64,000 nucleotides of DNA from Cochlodiniinecator piscidefendens. Its GTDB lineage: Bacteria > Pseudomonadota > Alphaproteobacteria > Rhodobacterales > Rhodobacteraceae. Of the stretch, positions 25,350-34,617 are shown one piece after another. Under the pieces are notes generated by a model. It ran no database searches. It was not told the origin of the DNA and was given only the letters and a program-made list of their open reading frames with translations. Location: contig NZ_JAAOIE010000001.1 in assembly GCF_011326755.1 (NCBI RefSeq), forward strand, positions 398,344 through 462,343. The letters run 5' to 3'. Positions within the stretch are counted from its first letter, which is position 1. Each line of letters begins with the position of its first letter. Made by a program: the position numbers and the translations under genes.

Positions 25350-26969
25350 TTAGCTCCGAATAGAACGAATGACCACCCCGGCATCACGTAGGGCATTCCA
25401 GACACGTGCGTCACGCCCATAAGCATCGCGACGGAAATTGATCCGACCACGCGCCTGCGTGAATGCGGTCCGGTAAATCAAATGTACCGGAACCTGCGTT
25501 TCCAACGGCACAAATGTTTCGCGGTTGCTATCTAGGCTTCTATGAAAGAAGCCACGTGGATCAGATTCCTGAGCAGCCAAAAGCGCATAAGCGAAATCAT
25601 AGGGATCATCTAGACGAACACATCCATGCGAAAACGTACGCACCTCGCGCGAGAACAGGTTCTGCGCTGGAGTATCATGAAGATAGATATTGTACTGGTT
25701 GGGGAAAATAAACTTTACCCGACCCAACGCATTGCGCGGCGATGGAGGCTGACGCATCGCATAAGGAAATGTGCGCGCGGTATATTGGGAAAAGTCCACA
25801 TTGGCACGGTTCACCACACGTCCACGGCTATCAATCAGCTGCAAATGGCCAGCAGCATTTGGGTTGCGCTGCATTTGTGGGAGATATTCATTTGTCGTGA
25901 TCGAGCGCGGAACATTCCACGTTGGATTGATCACAATATGCTCCATGACGTCAGAAAACTCTGGTGTACGACGATCAGAGTCATTTGCACCGACAACCGA
26001 ACGTGTTTGGAAAGTCACCTCTCCGTTATCGATAATCCGGGCTGTAAAATCAGTGATGTTTACCAAAATATGACGAGAACCACGATCGCGATTCAACCAA
26101 CGCTCGCGCTCCATTGCGACGATAACGGATTGGAGACGATCTTCGACACTCCGGTTGATTTCGGTAATTGTTCCACGACCAGCAACGCCGTCAGATGTTA
26201 GCCCGTGATCAACCTGAAAGGCTTGAACGGCTGTTTGAATTGCACCGTCGTAAGTTTGTGTTGCATCGCGACGGAGATACCCCATTGCAATCAGCCGATT
26301 GCGCAAAGACACAACCCCAGCCCCAGATTGCCCAGGCTCCAACGCGTTTGAGGAAACTTCAGGCCCCCAACCGCCCTGACCCAAAAGGCGTTCCATGCGG
26401 ACCTTTTCAGCCATTAAGCGCGTATACTCAGGTGTCCGCGGCGCAAGTGCACGAAAGACCCCATTCGGGGAACGGGTTGCAATGGTTTCTAACAACTCCA
26501 CTCGGTCACGACGCGGAATTTGACGTACAATTCCACTATCAATGCGTCTTGGGTTTTCGATAATTCCAGTTTGTAGATCACGTGAGAACTGTAAATACTG
26601 GCGGGACAGCTCGACTTCCAGTGCCCCACGCTCCCTAGCGTTATCCGCATCACGCAAGTCTGCGCGAATTTCATCTGGGCTATAACGCCCCATCGGCAGA
26701 CCGTGGTCACCCGAGTTTTCCAATGCCCTCAGAAACGCGCGCAAGCGCTGGCGGCTTTGGCCATTTCCGTTGGTCCAAATGGGTTCAAAATCACGGGCAC
26801 GGTAAAACGACGCCAGTGCGTCATCTCCAGAAATAGCTTCGGCAACTGCTTGTTTAAAAGCGGTGACCTGCGCAACGACAGGAGTGTGCGAAAATATCAA
26901 AGACGTTGCTAAAGCAACTGCTTTGAGGGTGAAAAAAGAACGGGTCGGTACGACCTTTGCTATACGCAT
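25350..26969 (-). CDS. L,D-transpeptidase of the YcbB (LdtD) type
   Basis: 539 residues; the ATG at 26969 follows TGAGG, better placed than the one at 26981. A signal peptide (1-34) leads to a YcbB-like scaffold domain, a peptidoglycan-binding domain (about 215-275: LRNRLIAMGYLRRDATQTYD) and a YkuD catalytic domain with the HxnSHGC motif (FSHGCVRLDDP, Cys near 450) and IYLHDTPAQNLF. Such enzymes form 3-3 cross-links in peptidoglycan. It is divergent from a DUF882 (YcbK-like) gene, as in E. coli ycbB-ycbK. Confidence 0.92.
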   Translation of the reverse strand: MRIAKVVPTRSFFTLKAVALATSLIFSHTPVVAQVTAFKQAVAEAISGDDALASFYRARDFEPIWTNGNGQSRQRLRAFLRALENSGDHGLPMGRYSPDEIRADLRDADNARERGALEVELSRQYLQFSRDLQTGIIENPRRIDSGIVRQIPRRDRVELLETIATRSPNGVFRALAPRTPEYTRLMAEKVRMERLLGQGGWGPEVSSNALEPGQSGAGVVSLRNRLIAMGYLRRDATQTYDGAIQTAVQAFQVDHGLTSDGVAGRGTITEINRSVEDRLQSVIVAMERERWLNRDRGSRHILVNITDFTARIIDNGEVTFQTRSVVGANDSDRRTPEFSDVMEHIVINPTWNVPRSITTNEYLPQMQRNPNAAGHLQLIDSRGRVVNRANVDFSQYTARTFPYAMRQPPSPRNALGRVKFIFPNQYNIYLHDTPAQNLFSREVRTFSHGCVRLDDPYDFAYALLAAQESDPRGFFHRSLDSNRETFVPLETQVPVHLIYRTAFTQARGRINFRRDAYGRDARVWNALRDAGVVIRSIRS

Positions 26970-26981
26970 TCCATACCTCAA

Positions 26982-27283
26982 ATGAGATTTCTGTTTAGTT
27001 GGACGCAGAATCGGAAATCTGAACTCAGTTGTCTACTCACATTCATGAGATCGCTATACGAAACATTTAAAGTGTCGATTAATTGCAGCGTCGTCGGCAG
27101 AAAATGTGGAATTAAACAACTTTCAGCAAATTTCTGCCTAAATTGGGTTGTATCTCGGGTTCAACCCAAATCTGCACTTGGTTCGTGATTCGAGATGTGT
27201 CATAAAATTCGTGCATCTGAGGGGATGAATTGAGGCAAAGCCGCTGAAACAAGCGGCGATAGCGATGGAACAGGCGCAATATC
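26982..27283. other. Divergent promoter region with an inverted repeat
   Basis: No gene. It separates the L,D-transpeptidase and DUF882 genes. TTGGGTTG (27143-27150) and CAACCCAA (27162-27169) form an eight-base inverted repeat with an 11-base spacer, a possible operator or leader hairpin of the DUF882 transcript. Confidence 0.45.
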
Positions 27284-27853
27284 ATGACGGTTGATAAGAC
27301 ACCTCTGCTTACGCGGCGTGGAATACTTGGGGCATTTGCAGCGACGGCGCTTGTATCAGCGCCGGTTTATGCAAACGCGACAGGATTTTTACGCGGTGGT
27401 GGTGATATTCGACGTATTCGCATGTTCTCAGGTCGTACCGGCGAACGTATTGACATGATCTACTGGATCGAAGGTGAATATATTCCCGATGCTTTAACTG
27501 AAGTTAATCATTTCATGCGCGATTGGCGCCGTGATGAGGCAACCAATATTGACGCCCGCAACATTGATATTATGGCTGCCGCGCACAATCTATTGGACGT
27601 TGATGAACCTTACATGCTGCTGTCTGGCTACCGTTCACCTCAAACAAATGCGATGTTGCGTCGGCGTTCTAGCGGTGTGGCACGTAATTCGTTGCATATG
27701 CAGGGCAAAGCTGCGGATCTACGGTTGCAGTCTCGCTCTGTTGGACAAATGGCGCGTGCGGCGATTTCCTGTAATGCTGGCGGTGTTGGTCGTTATTCGC
27801 GATCTAATTTCGTACATATGGATTGCGGGCAAATCCGCAACTGGGGCAGCTAA
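27284..27853 (+). CDS. DUF882 / YcbK-family M15-like peptidoglycan hydrolase, Tat-exported
   Basis: 189 residues. A twin-arginine signal (LTRRGILGAFAATALVSAP) begins the protein. The M15-like domain shows the zinc ligands in LSGYRSPQTNAMLRRRS...SLHMQGKAADLRL (His and Asp) and the C-terminal VHMDCG. The family relates to MepK, an endopeptidase that cleaves L,D cross-links, which suits its divergent neighbour, an L,D-transpeptidase that makes them. Confidence 0.88.
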   Translation: MTVDKTPLLTRRGILGAFAATALVSAPVYANATGFLRGGGDIRRIRMFSGRTGERIDMIYWIEGEYIPDALTEVNHFMRDWRRDEATNIDARNIDIMAAAHNLLDVDEPYMLLSGYRSPQTNAMLRRRSSGVARNSLHMQGKAADLRLQSRSVGQMARAAISCNAGGVGRYSRSNFVHMDCGQIRNWGS

Positions 27854-28150
27854 GCCTTCCTCTCCTTATCTATCTCTATGGTAGTCGTTTTTTCGCGGTA
27901 TTTTTACTGCGGAGTACCTACAGTTATGGTGCTTCAAAAAAATTTATCAATATCGTTAAAACTTTCAAAACCTCTAATTTATTTGAAAGCCATTGCGTCG
28001 AAATACACAGTGAAAGCCTATTCAGCTCACTCTTTCGCACTCATAACCCTATGATTCGCCGTTAAAATTATAAAAGCACAAGAATCGAAGTACTGTCTTC
28101 GGTTTAGTGATCAAAGAAATCCATAGCAGAAACGATAGAAATAGCGCGTT

Positions 28151-28630
28151 TCACTCCGCGAAGCAGGGCCAAACGACGTCTCCGGTGATACTTGGATGCT
28201 GGACCTGAGCCCCTTCAGAGATACCATAAGCATCGACCAGCCCTGCATTGATCTCTAAAACGTATTGGACGTTTTCGCCGCCGTCTATTGGCGTGCGGTC
28301 CAATGGCACTGCATCTTGGGCAATACGTGAAACAACACCAGTCACATCAATAAAGAGCATATCAAGTGAAATAAGGGTGTTTTCCATCCAAAAGGATGCG
28401 CGATGGGGGCCGTCGTATACAAACAGCATTCCGCTGCTCATAGCCATTGTTTCGCGATGCATTAAACCTAGCGCGCGTTCCTGCGGGTCATCGGCGATTT
28501 CAACATTGAAAACCGCCTGCCCCCAGTCACCGCGTAAAGAAATTCTATCTTGCACACATTCAGCAAAAACACTTTGCGGTACACATAAAAAAGCACCACA
28601 TGCTAAAGCGGTGCGCAAGATATTACTCAT
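28151..28630 (-). CDS. DUF192 family periplasmic protein
   Basis: 159 residues. A signal peptide (1-23, ...PQSVFAE) precedes the DUF192 domain: VEIADDPQERALGLMHRE, GMLFVYDGPHRASFWMENTL and LEINAGLVDAYGISEG. The function of DUF192 is unknown. It overlaps the upstream double cold-shock gene by four bases, a pairing common in Rhodobacterales. Confidence 0.88.
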   Translation of the reverse strand: MSNILRTALACGAFLCVPQSVFAECVQDRISLRGDWGQAVFNVEIADDPQERALGLMHRETMAMSSGMLFVYDGPHRASFWMENTLISLDMLFIDVTGVVSRIAQDAVPLDRTPIDGGENVQYVLEINAGLVDAYGISEGAQVQHPSITGDVVWPCFAE

Positions 28631-29169
28631 TCAGGCTCTCCACGAGACGCCATTTCCCATGACCCTACAAAGGTTGCCATGGCTCCGCGTTCACCGTCTA
28701 TAACTCTAAGGCACGCCGCCTCGCCCGGCAGCAAATCGGACAAACCAGATCTGCGCAGCACTTCGATATGAATAAACACATCGTCTGAGCTGCCAAAGAC
28801 ATTGGCAAAACCAAAACCTTTGCTTTTGTCGAACCATTTGACACGTGCTGCGACCAGTGGAAGTGATTTATCATCCGCCAAATCAAACACTTCGCCTTCG
28901 GAGTAGTCTCCAGCCAAGCCAAGATCGGGCGGTTCAATAGCCAAAATTCGAGTTGCTTGCACACCTCGCTGGGTTTCTTGAACGATAATCGTCACGGTCG
29001 CCCCATCGGTTACAGAGCTTTGACCAAAGTTCCTTAATACATTTGCATGCAAAAGAATATCGGGGCCGCCCTCGTTAGCGACGACAAAACCGAATCCTTT
29101 AGTCGGATCGAACCACTTCACGGTTCCGCGGACTTCCTGTCCATCTGTACTGTTCTCAGTCATCCCCAT
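28627..29169 (-). CDS. Cold-shock protein with two CSD domains
   Basis: 180 residues. Domain 1 (about 11-76) has GTVKWFDPTKGFGFV and domain 2 (about 107-172) has ARVKWFDKSKGFGFANVFG with DDVFIHIEVLRR; both carry the RNP1-like KGFGF motif. The linker is acidic. Tandem-CSD proteins act as RNA chaperones or regulators. A second ATG lies at 29163. The stop overlaps the DUF192 start (ATGA). Confidence 0.92.
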   Translation of the reverse strand: MGMTENSTDGQEVRGTVKWFDPTKGFGFVVANEGGPDILLHANVLRNFGQSSVTDGATVTIIVQETQRGVQATRILAIEPPDLGLAGDYSEGEVFDLADDKSLPLVAARVKWFDKSKGFGFANVFGSSDDVFIHIEVLRRSGLSDLLPGEAACLRVIDGERGAMATFVGSWEMASRGEPE

Positions 29170-29291
29170 TACTTCTCACACTGTGTATTCCCCAATACAC
29201 GAGTTCCCCAGACTTAGGTTGTGCTACATACATGCATGTTGCAAGGAAAACCTTACAAATTCTCTGCATTACCAACGCCATAAACGAACCT

Positions 29292-29897
29292 TTACGGGTT
29301 CAAGCGCGTTACTGACCATGGTTCACTGATACTCTCACGACGCCATACAAAGCGATCGTGAAGCCTAAACGCACCATCCGCCCAAAACTCGATTTCAGAA
29401 GGAGTGATCCTGAAACCGCCCCAGAAAGGTGGACGCTTTGGGTGAAGGCCCTTACTGGCCGTCACTTTTGCAACTTCTGCCACAAGCTCTGCTCTAGATG
29501 CAAGCGGATGCGATTGTTTTGATGCCCATGCGCCCAATTTGCTCTTTAAAGAGCGCGAATCATAGTAAGAATCCGCCGATGGACCGTTTTCTTGCTCAAC
29601 AGTCCCCCGCACGCGAATTTGACGCCGCAAAGATTTCCAATGCATGACGAATGACGCTTTTTGCGTCGCAATGAGCTCGCGCCCCTTCGCGCTGTCATAA
29701 TTAGTATAGAAGACAAAGGCGTTTGCCTCAATCTCTTTCAGAAGAACCATACGTGCATTTGGCAATCCACTCTCATCTACTGTAGCCAAAGCTATAGCAT
29801 TTGGGTCATTTGGTTCGCTTTTCTCAGCTTCGGAAAGCCAAGAGCGAGCCAATACAAACGGATCGTCGCCTGCAAAAATACCTGTTCTATCGGACAT
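29292..29897 (-). CDS. pdxH: Pyridoxamine 5'-phosphate oxidase
   Basis: 201 residues, typical length. FMN- and PLP-binding segments are visible: [64 protein letters not shown] and the C-terminal [11 protein letters not shown]...RLNP. It oxidises PNP or PMP to pyridoxal phosphate with oxygen. It is divergent from fabI. Confidence 0.96.
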   Translation of the reverse strand: MSDRTGIFAGDDPFVLARSWLSEAEKSEPNDPNAIALATVDESGLPNARMVLLKEIEANAFVFYTNYDSAKGRELIATQKASFVMHWKSLRRQIRVRGTVEQENGPSADSYYDSRSLKSKLGAWASKQSHPLASRAELVAEVAKVTASKGLHPKRPPFWGGFRITPSEIEFWADGAFRLHDRFVWRRESISEPWSVTRLNP

Positions 29898-30056
29898 TGT
29901 CTGTCTCCTTTGTGAAAGCGGGTACCTTCTCTTTTGATCAGGCGCAACCTGTCCAAACGGTTAGTGTCAGACTTGTAGAGCCTGTTGCAATCTCATAAAC
30001 GTCATAAAGAGACTGATTACGTATCAATATTTAATAAACACCAAGAGGGGCAGCAA

Positions 30057-30875
30057 ATGCCAACAAATCTGATGGAAGGTAAGCGCGGCCTGATCATGGG
30101 GCTCGCTAACGACAAGTCTATTGCATGGGGCATCGCCAAAGCCTGTGCTGAGCACGGAGCAGAACTTGCATTTTCATACATGGGTGATGCATTTAAGAAA
30201 CGCGTTGTACCGCTGGCCGATCAATTGGGTGTCACCCAACTGATTGATTGCGACGTTTCTGATCCCGCTTCTATTGATGCAGCTTTTGCACAAATTGAAA
30301 AAGAATGGGGCAAACTCGACTTCATCGTTCACGCGATTGGGTTCTCTGATAAAAATGAGCTGCGCGGTCGTTATGTTGACACCAGCCCAGAAAATTTCCG
30401 CATGACGATGGATATTTCCGTTTATTCTTTCACTGCCGTTGCGCAACGCGCCGAAAAGCTGATGAAAGACGGCGGCTCCATGCTCACCCTGACCTACTAC
30501 GGCGCTGAGCAAGTGATGCCACATTACAACGTCATGGGCGTCGCCAAGGCCGCGCTTGAGGCGTCGGTTAAATATTTGGCTGAAGATCTGGGCAAAGACG
30601 GTATTCGCGTTAATGCGATTTCTGCGGGTCCGATCAAAACACTTGCGGCGTCAGGTATTGGCGATTTCCGCTATATCCTCAAATGGAACGAATATAATTC
30701 ACCGCTCCGCCGCACGGTTACAATTGATGACGTCGGAAATTCCGCAGTTTATCTGCTGTCTGACCTTAGCTCAGGCGTTACTGGCGAAAACCTGCACGTT
30801 GATTCCGGGTACCACGTCGTCGGCATGAAAGCTGTCGATGCACCGGACATTGACGCGGCTTCAGGTAAAAAATAA
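30057..30875 (+). CDS. fabI: Enoyl-[acyl-carrier-protein] reductase (NADH)
   Basis: 272 residues from the ATG at 30057, preceded by AGAGGGG. SDR fold: [14 protein letters not shown] binds the dinucleotide, and the FabI active site [23 protein letters not shown] region holds Y-x6-[16 protein letters not shown] follows. It reduces trans-2-enoyl-ACP in the last step of each elongation cycle. A xanthine phosphoribosyltransferase gene follows 31 bases later, probably cotranscribed. Confidence 0.96.
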   Translation: MPTNLMEGKRGLIMGLANDKSIAWGIAKACAEHGAELAFSYMGDAFKKRVVPLADQLGVTQLIDCDVSDPASIDAAFAQIEKEWGKLDFIVHAIGFSDKNELRGRYVDTSPENFRMTMDISVYSFTAVAQRAEKLMKDGGSMLTLTYYGAEQVMPHYNVMGVAKAALEASVKYLAEDLGKDGIRVNAISAGPIKTLAASGIGDFRYILKWNEYNSPLRRTVTIDDVGNSAVYLLSDLSSGVTGENLHVDSGYHVVGMKAVDAPDIDAASGKK

Positions 30876-30906
30876 GAAACAGCCTTGGCTGAGAGGATTG
30901 AGAGAC

Positions 30907-31410
30907 ATGACAGACCGTTTGCCCCACGAAAAAGGCTTCCACATCAGTTGGGACCAAATCCATCGCGATGCGCGTGCTTTGGCTTGGCGTTTGGATGGGC
31001 ACGGCCCTGACGATGGTGCATGGAAAGCTGTGGTCGCTATTACACGCGGCGGTATGGCACCTGCGATGATCATTTCGCGCGAGTTAGATATTCGCACAGT
31101 TGATACCATTTCAGTGAAATCTTATGATCATCAATCTCAATCCTCTGCCAAGGTGCTAAAGGCACCTGATGCCGAATTGATGGGCGATGGTACTGGAATT
31201 TTGGTAATCGACGATTTGGTTGATTCTGGGAAAACATTGGAATTGGTACGCGATCTGTATCCAAATGCCCATTTCGCGACTGTCTATGCGAAACCCAAAG
31301 GCCGCCCAATGGTGGATACCTTTATCACCGAGGTCAGTCAGGACACCTGGATTTTCTTTCCTTGGGACATGGCGCTTCAATACGTCGAACCTTACCGCGG
31401 CAAAGACTAA
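30907..31410 (+). CDS. gpt: Xanthine(-guanine) phosphoribosyltransferase
   Basis: 167 residues from ATG 30907. The PRPP-binding motif [18 protein letters not shown] and the N-terminal [18 protein letters not shown] loop are those of the Gpt family, and WIFFPWD near the C-terminus is the Gpt purine-binding segment. It salvages xanthine and guanine to nucleotides. A terminator follows directly. Confidence 0.93.
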   Translation: MTDRLPHEKGFHISWDQIHRDARALAWRLDGHGPDDGAWKAVVAITRGGMAPAMIISRELDIRTVDTISVKSYDHQSQSSAKVLKAPDAELMGDGTGILVIDDLVDSGKTLELVRDLYPNAHFATVYAKPKGRPMVDTFITEVSQDTWIFFPWDMALQYVEPYRGKD

Positions 31411-31412
31411 AC

Positions 31413-31436
31413 AAAACGCCCTTCGGGGCGTTTTTC
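31413..31436 (+). terminator. Terminator after gpt
   Basis: AAAACGCCC, TTCG tetraloop, GGGCGTTTT followed by T-rich sequence, three bases after the gpt stop. Confidence 0.9.
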
Positions 31437-31523
31437 TTTTGCTGTGTACGTTTTGGCCTTGTTCTTCGGTTGCTCGGCTTCCTATGGTTCAGCCAACAAA
31501 AAACGTTTCAGCAGGAATTTTAG

Positions 31524-32702
31524 ATGTGCGCGCAGCTTAACCCCCGTTTTGCCCAAACCTTTGCTCCTCCAGTGATGGAAGCGCGCAGATGGCTTGATGG
31601 GGTGGATTTTCCCGCGGATCGCCCGCTATTGAACGTCAGCCAAGCTGCGCCAATAGATCCCCCGCCCGAAGGCCTGCGGCGCGCCATCGCCGATAGCGCG
31701 ATGAACAATGTTGATGCGCACCTCTATGGCCCCGTGCTGGGCATGCCAGAGTTGCGCGTCGAGGTCGCCAGTCAATGGTCAGAGGCCTATGGTGGGACAA
31801 TAAACGAAAGCCAAGTCGCGATCACGTCAGGCTGCAATCAAGCCTTCGCAGCCACGCTGGCTACACTTGCCGGTGAAGGCGATGAAGTCATTCTGCCCAC
31901 GCCTTGGTATTTCAATCATAAAATGTGGCTGGATATGATGGGGGTTGGTTCGATCCCACTCAAAACGGGTGCTGGGCTTTTGCCTGACCCGGGTCATGCA
32001 CGTGCTTTGATCACCGACAAAACCCGCGCCATTGCTTTGGTTTCGCCCAACAACCCGGGCGGTGTTGAATATCCCGCGTCCCTCATTCGGGCATTTTTAG
32101 AATTGTGCCGCGAAAAGGGTATCGCACTAATACTTGATGAAACGTACCGTGATTTCGACAGTCGCGATGGTGCGCCACATGATTTGTTCCATGATCCTGA
32201 TTGGCACGACACCTTGATCCACCTTTATAGCTTTTCCAAAGCCTATAGATTGACCGGTCATCGGGTCGGCGCCTTTATTGCTTCTGAAGATCGTCTATTT
32301 CAGGCCGAAAAATTTCTCGACACCGTTGCAATTTGTCCAAATCAACTAGGCCAGCACGCCGCACTTTGGGGTATGCAAAACCTTGGTGATTGGGTCAAAG
32401 GCGAACGGCTGGAAATTTTAGATCGCCGCGCTGCAATCGCGGAAAACATGCCAAAACTTGAGAGATGGAAGCTACTCGGCCTTGGCGCTTATTTTGCTTA
32501 TGTCCAACATCCGTTTGATTTGCGCTCTGATGTGCTGGCGCAGAAACTCGTACGTGATGCGGGGGTTCTTATGTTACCGGGCACCATGTTTATGCCAGAT
32601 AACGACCCTGCCGGCGGACAACAAATGCGAGTCGCGTTTGCCAATATCGACCGCACCGACATTGGTATCCTCTTTGATCGTCTGGCAGCCTTTTCAACCT
32701 GA
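31524..32702 (+). CDS. Class I/II PLP-dependent aminotransferase
   Basis: 392 residues; AGGAA precedes the ATG. Fold-type I features: TSGCNQAFAATLATLAGEGD, SPNNPGGVEYP, LILDETYRDF, the Schiff-base Lys in YSFSKAYRLTGHRVG and the C-terminal Arg in MRVAFANID. The substrate cannot be assigned; it resembles the aspartate/aromatic aminotransferase group. It is a single gene, 60 bases ahead of the PpiD-like gene. Confidence 0.9.
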   Translation: MCAQLNPRFAQTFAPPVMEARRWLDGVDFPADRPLLNVSQAAPIDPPPEGLRRAIADSAMNNVDAHLYGPVLGMPELRVEVASQWSEAYGGTINESQVAITSGCNQAFAATLATLAGEGDEVILPTPWYFNHKMWLDMMGVGSIPLKTGAGLLPDPGHARALITDKTRAIALVSPNNPGGVEYPASLIRAFLELCREKGIALILDETYRDFDSRDGAPHDLFHDPDWHDTLIHLYSFSKAYRLTGHRVGAFIASEDRLFQAEKFLDTVAICPNQLGQHAALWGMQNLGDWVKGERLEILDRRAAIAENMPKLERWKLLGLGAYFAYVQHPFDLRSDVLAQKLVRDAGVLMLPGTMFMPDNDPAGGQQMRVAFANIDRTDIGILFDRLAAFST

Positions 32703-32761
32703 GACTTGCCCTGTCTTCTAGAACCCCATAAGAAACCGCTAAACGAAGTGAGGAGACGCCA

Positions 32762-34606
32762 ATGTCCGGCCGTACAAACAAAGCATCACAGGCAGCTGTC
32801 TGGGTTATTATTTTACTGCTGATCGTAGGGCTAGGTGGCTTTGGCGTTACAAACTTCGGCGGCACGATCCGCTCTGTTGGTGCGGTGGGCGATAAAGAAA
32901 TATCCGTCGATGCCTACGCGCGCGCGCTGCAACAAGAATTACGGGTTATGGAATCTCAGTTCGGCCAATCTCTGACCATGGAACAGGCGCGTCTGTTTGG
33001 TTTAGATCAGATTGTACTTGAGCGCCTATTTAGCACTGCGGCTTTGGACAATGAAACAGCACGCATCGGCCTCTCTGTTGGCGATAACCAAGTGCGCACG
33101 CAAGTGACGACAAACAGTTCCTTCCAAGGCGCTACAGGTGGATTTGACCGCGAAGCTTATCGTTTTGCGTTGCGTCAGATCGGCTATACCGAAGCGGAAT
33201 ACGAAGATATTGTACGCGAAGAAACGGCCCGCACATTGCTACAATCTTCTATCATCAGCGGCATTGGCTCTGCTGATACGCTTACGAATAGTTTGCTTGA
33301 TTATCAACTGGAACGTCGCAGCTTTGATTACATTCGGTTGGATGAGACCAATTTGGCGGATCCGCTCCCTGCCCCGACTGAAGAACAACTTACCACATAT
33401 TATCAAGGCAACACGCCTGATTTCACCGATCCTGAAAAGAAGAGCATCACCTATATTTGGCTTACACCGGAAATGCTCGTTGATACCGTAACCATCGATG
33501 AAGAAGGTCTTCGCACTATTTATGATGCTCGCATCGAAGAGTACGAACGCCCTGAACGCCGTCTTGTTGAACGTTTGATTTTCTCTTCTCAGGAAGAAGC
33601 CGAAGCCGCATCTGCCGCGCTTATCGCTGGTGAAACCACCTATTCTGATTTGGTTGCAGACGCTGGCTTTTCTTTAGGCGACGTTGATATGGGCGATGTA
33701 ATGGCGTCCGATCTTGGCGATGCCGCCGACGGTGTTTTTGCCTTGACTGAGCCGGGAACCACAGGCGTTCTTCAGAGCGAATTTGGCCCCGCCATTTTTC
33801 GTATGAACGGTATCCTTGCAGCCCAGAGCACCTCTTTTGAAGATGCTCGCGCTGAATTGCTCCCAGAGTATGCCTCTGATCGTGCACGCCGCGTGATCGA
33901 AGATATGCTAACTGATATTGACGATTTGCTTGCGGGTGGTGCCACATTGGAAGAGATTGCCAATGAAACAGATATGCAACTTGGTCAGATCGACTGGTGG
34001 GATGGTCTGGGCGAAGGCATCGCAGCCTATAACCCCTTCCGCGAAGCTGCAGGCACTGTGTCTATGGGTGATTTTGCAGAACTCGCAGAACTGGATGACG
34101 GCGGAATTTTCGCGCTGCGCTTAGATGAAGTTATCGAGCCAGCCTTGTTGCCTCTGGATGACGTACGCAACAACGTGATCGATGGCTGGGAAGCCCAGGA
34201 AAACGACCTGCGCGTACAAGCCTATGCGCTAGATATCATGGCACAATTAATTGAAACAACTACAGCTGACGCATTGGGCCTGACCGTGCAAACGCAAACT
34301 GATTTGCTGCGCACAGGTTACCTAGATGGCACGCCCGAAGGTTTGATCAACGAAGTGTTTGAAATGGCCGATGGCGAAACACGCGTCATCGCGGGCTTTG
34401 GCTCATCCTATATCGTTACGCTGAATTCTATTCAGCCCCCTGCCGACGACGAAGCAACAGCCGAGCGCCGCGCACGTTTATCAGAAAGCATCACCCAAGG
34501 CATCGCGCAGGACGTATTCGAAATCTACGCACGCGCATTGCAAGATGATGCAGGCATCTCAATCAATCAGACTGCGATCAGCGCTGTCCAAGCCCAGCTT
34601 CCTTAA
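32762..34606 (+). CDS. PpiD-like periplasmic chaperone / peptidyl-prolyl isomerase
   Basis: 614 residues. One membrane anchor near the N-terminus (about 16-33) is followed by a SurA_N-type chaperone region with VGDKEISVDAYARALQQEL, a parvulin-like domain (about 250-360: RRLVERLIFSSQEEAEAA, GDVDMGDVMASDLGDAADGVFAL) and a long acidic C-terminal region. PpiD members help outer-membrane and exported proteins fold at the Sec translocon. It lies 11 bases before trpE, a conserved pairing in Rhodobacterales. Confidence 0.88.
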   Translation: MSGRTNKASQAAVWVIILLLIVGLGGFGVTNFGGTIRSVGAVGDKEISVDAYARALQQELRVMESQFGQSLTMEQARLFGLDQIVLERLFSTAALDNETARIGLSVGDNQVRTQVTTNSSFQGATGGFDREAYRFALRQIGYTEAEYEDIVREETARTLLQSSIISGIGSADTLTNSLLDYQLERRSFDYIRLDETNLADPLPAPTEEQLTTYYQGNTPDFTDPEKKSITYIWLTPEMLVDTVTIDEEGLRTIYDARIEEYERPERRLVERLIFSSQEEAEAASAALIAGETTYSDLVADAGFSLGDVDMGDVMASDLGDAADGVFALTEPGTTGVLQSEFGPAIFRMNGILAAQSTSFEDARAELLPEYASDRARRVIEDMLTDIDDLLAGGATLEEIANETDMQLGQIDWWDGLGEGIAAYNPFREAAGTVSMGDFAELAELDDGGIFALRLDEVIEPALLPLDDVRNNVIDGWEAQENDLRVQAYALDIMAQLIETTTADALGLTVQTQTDLLRTGYLDGTPEGLINEVFEMADGETRVIAGFGSSYIVTLNSIQPPADDEATAERRARLSESITQGIAQDVFEIYARALQDDAGISINQTAISAVQAQLP

Positions 34607-34617
34607 GAGGTAATATC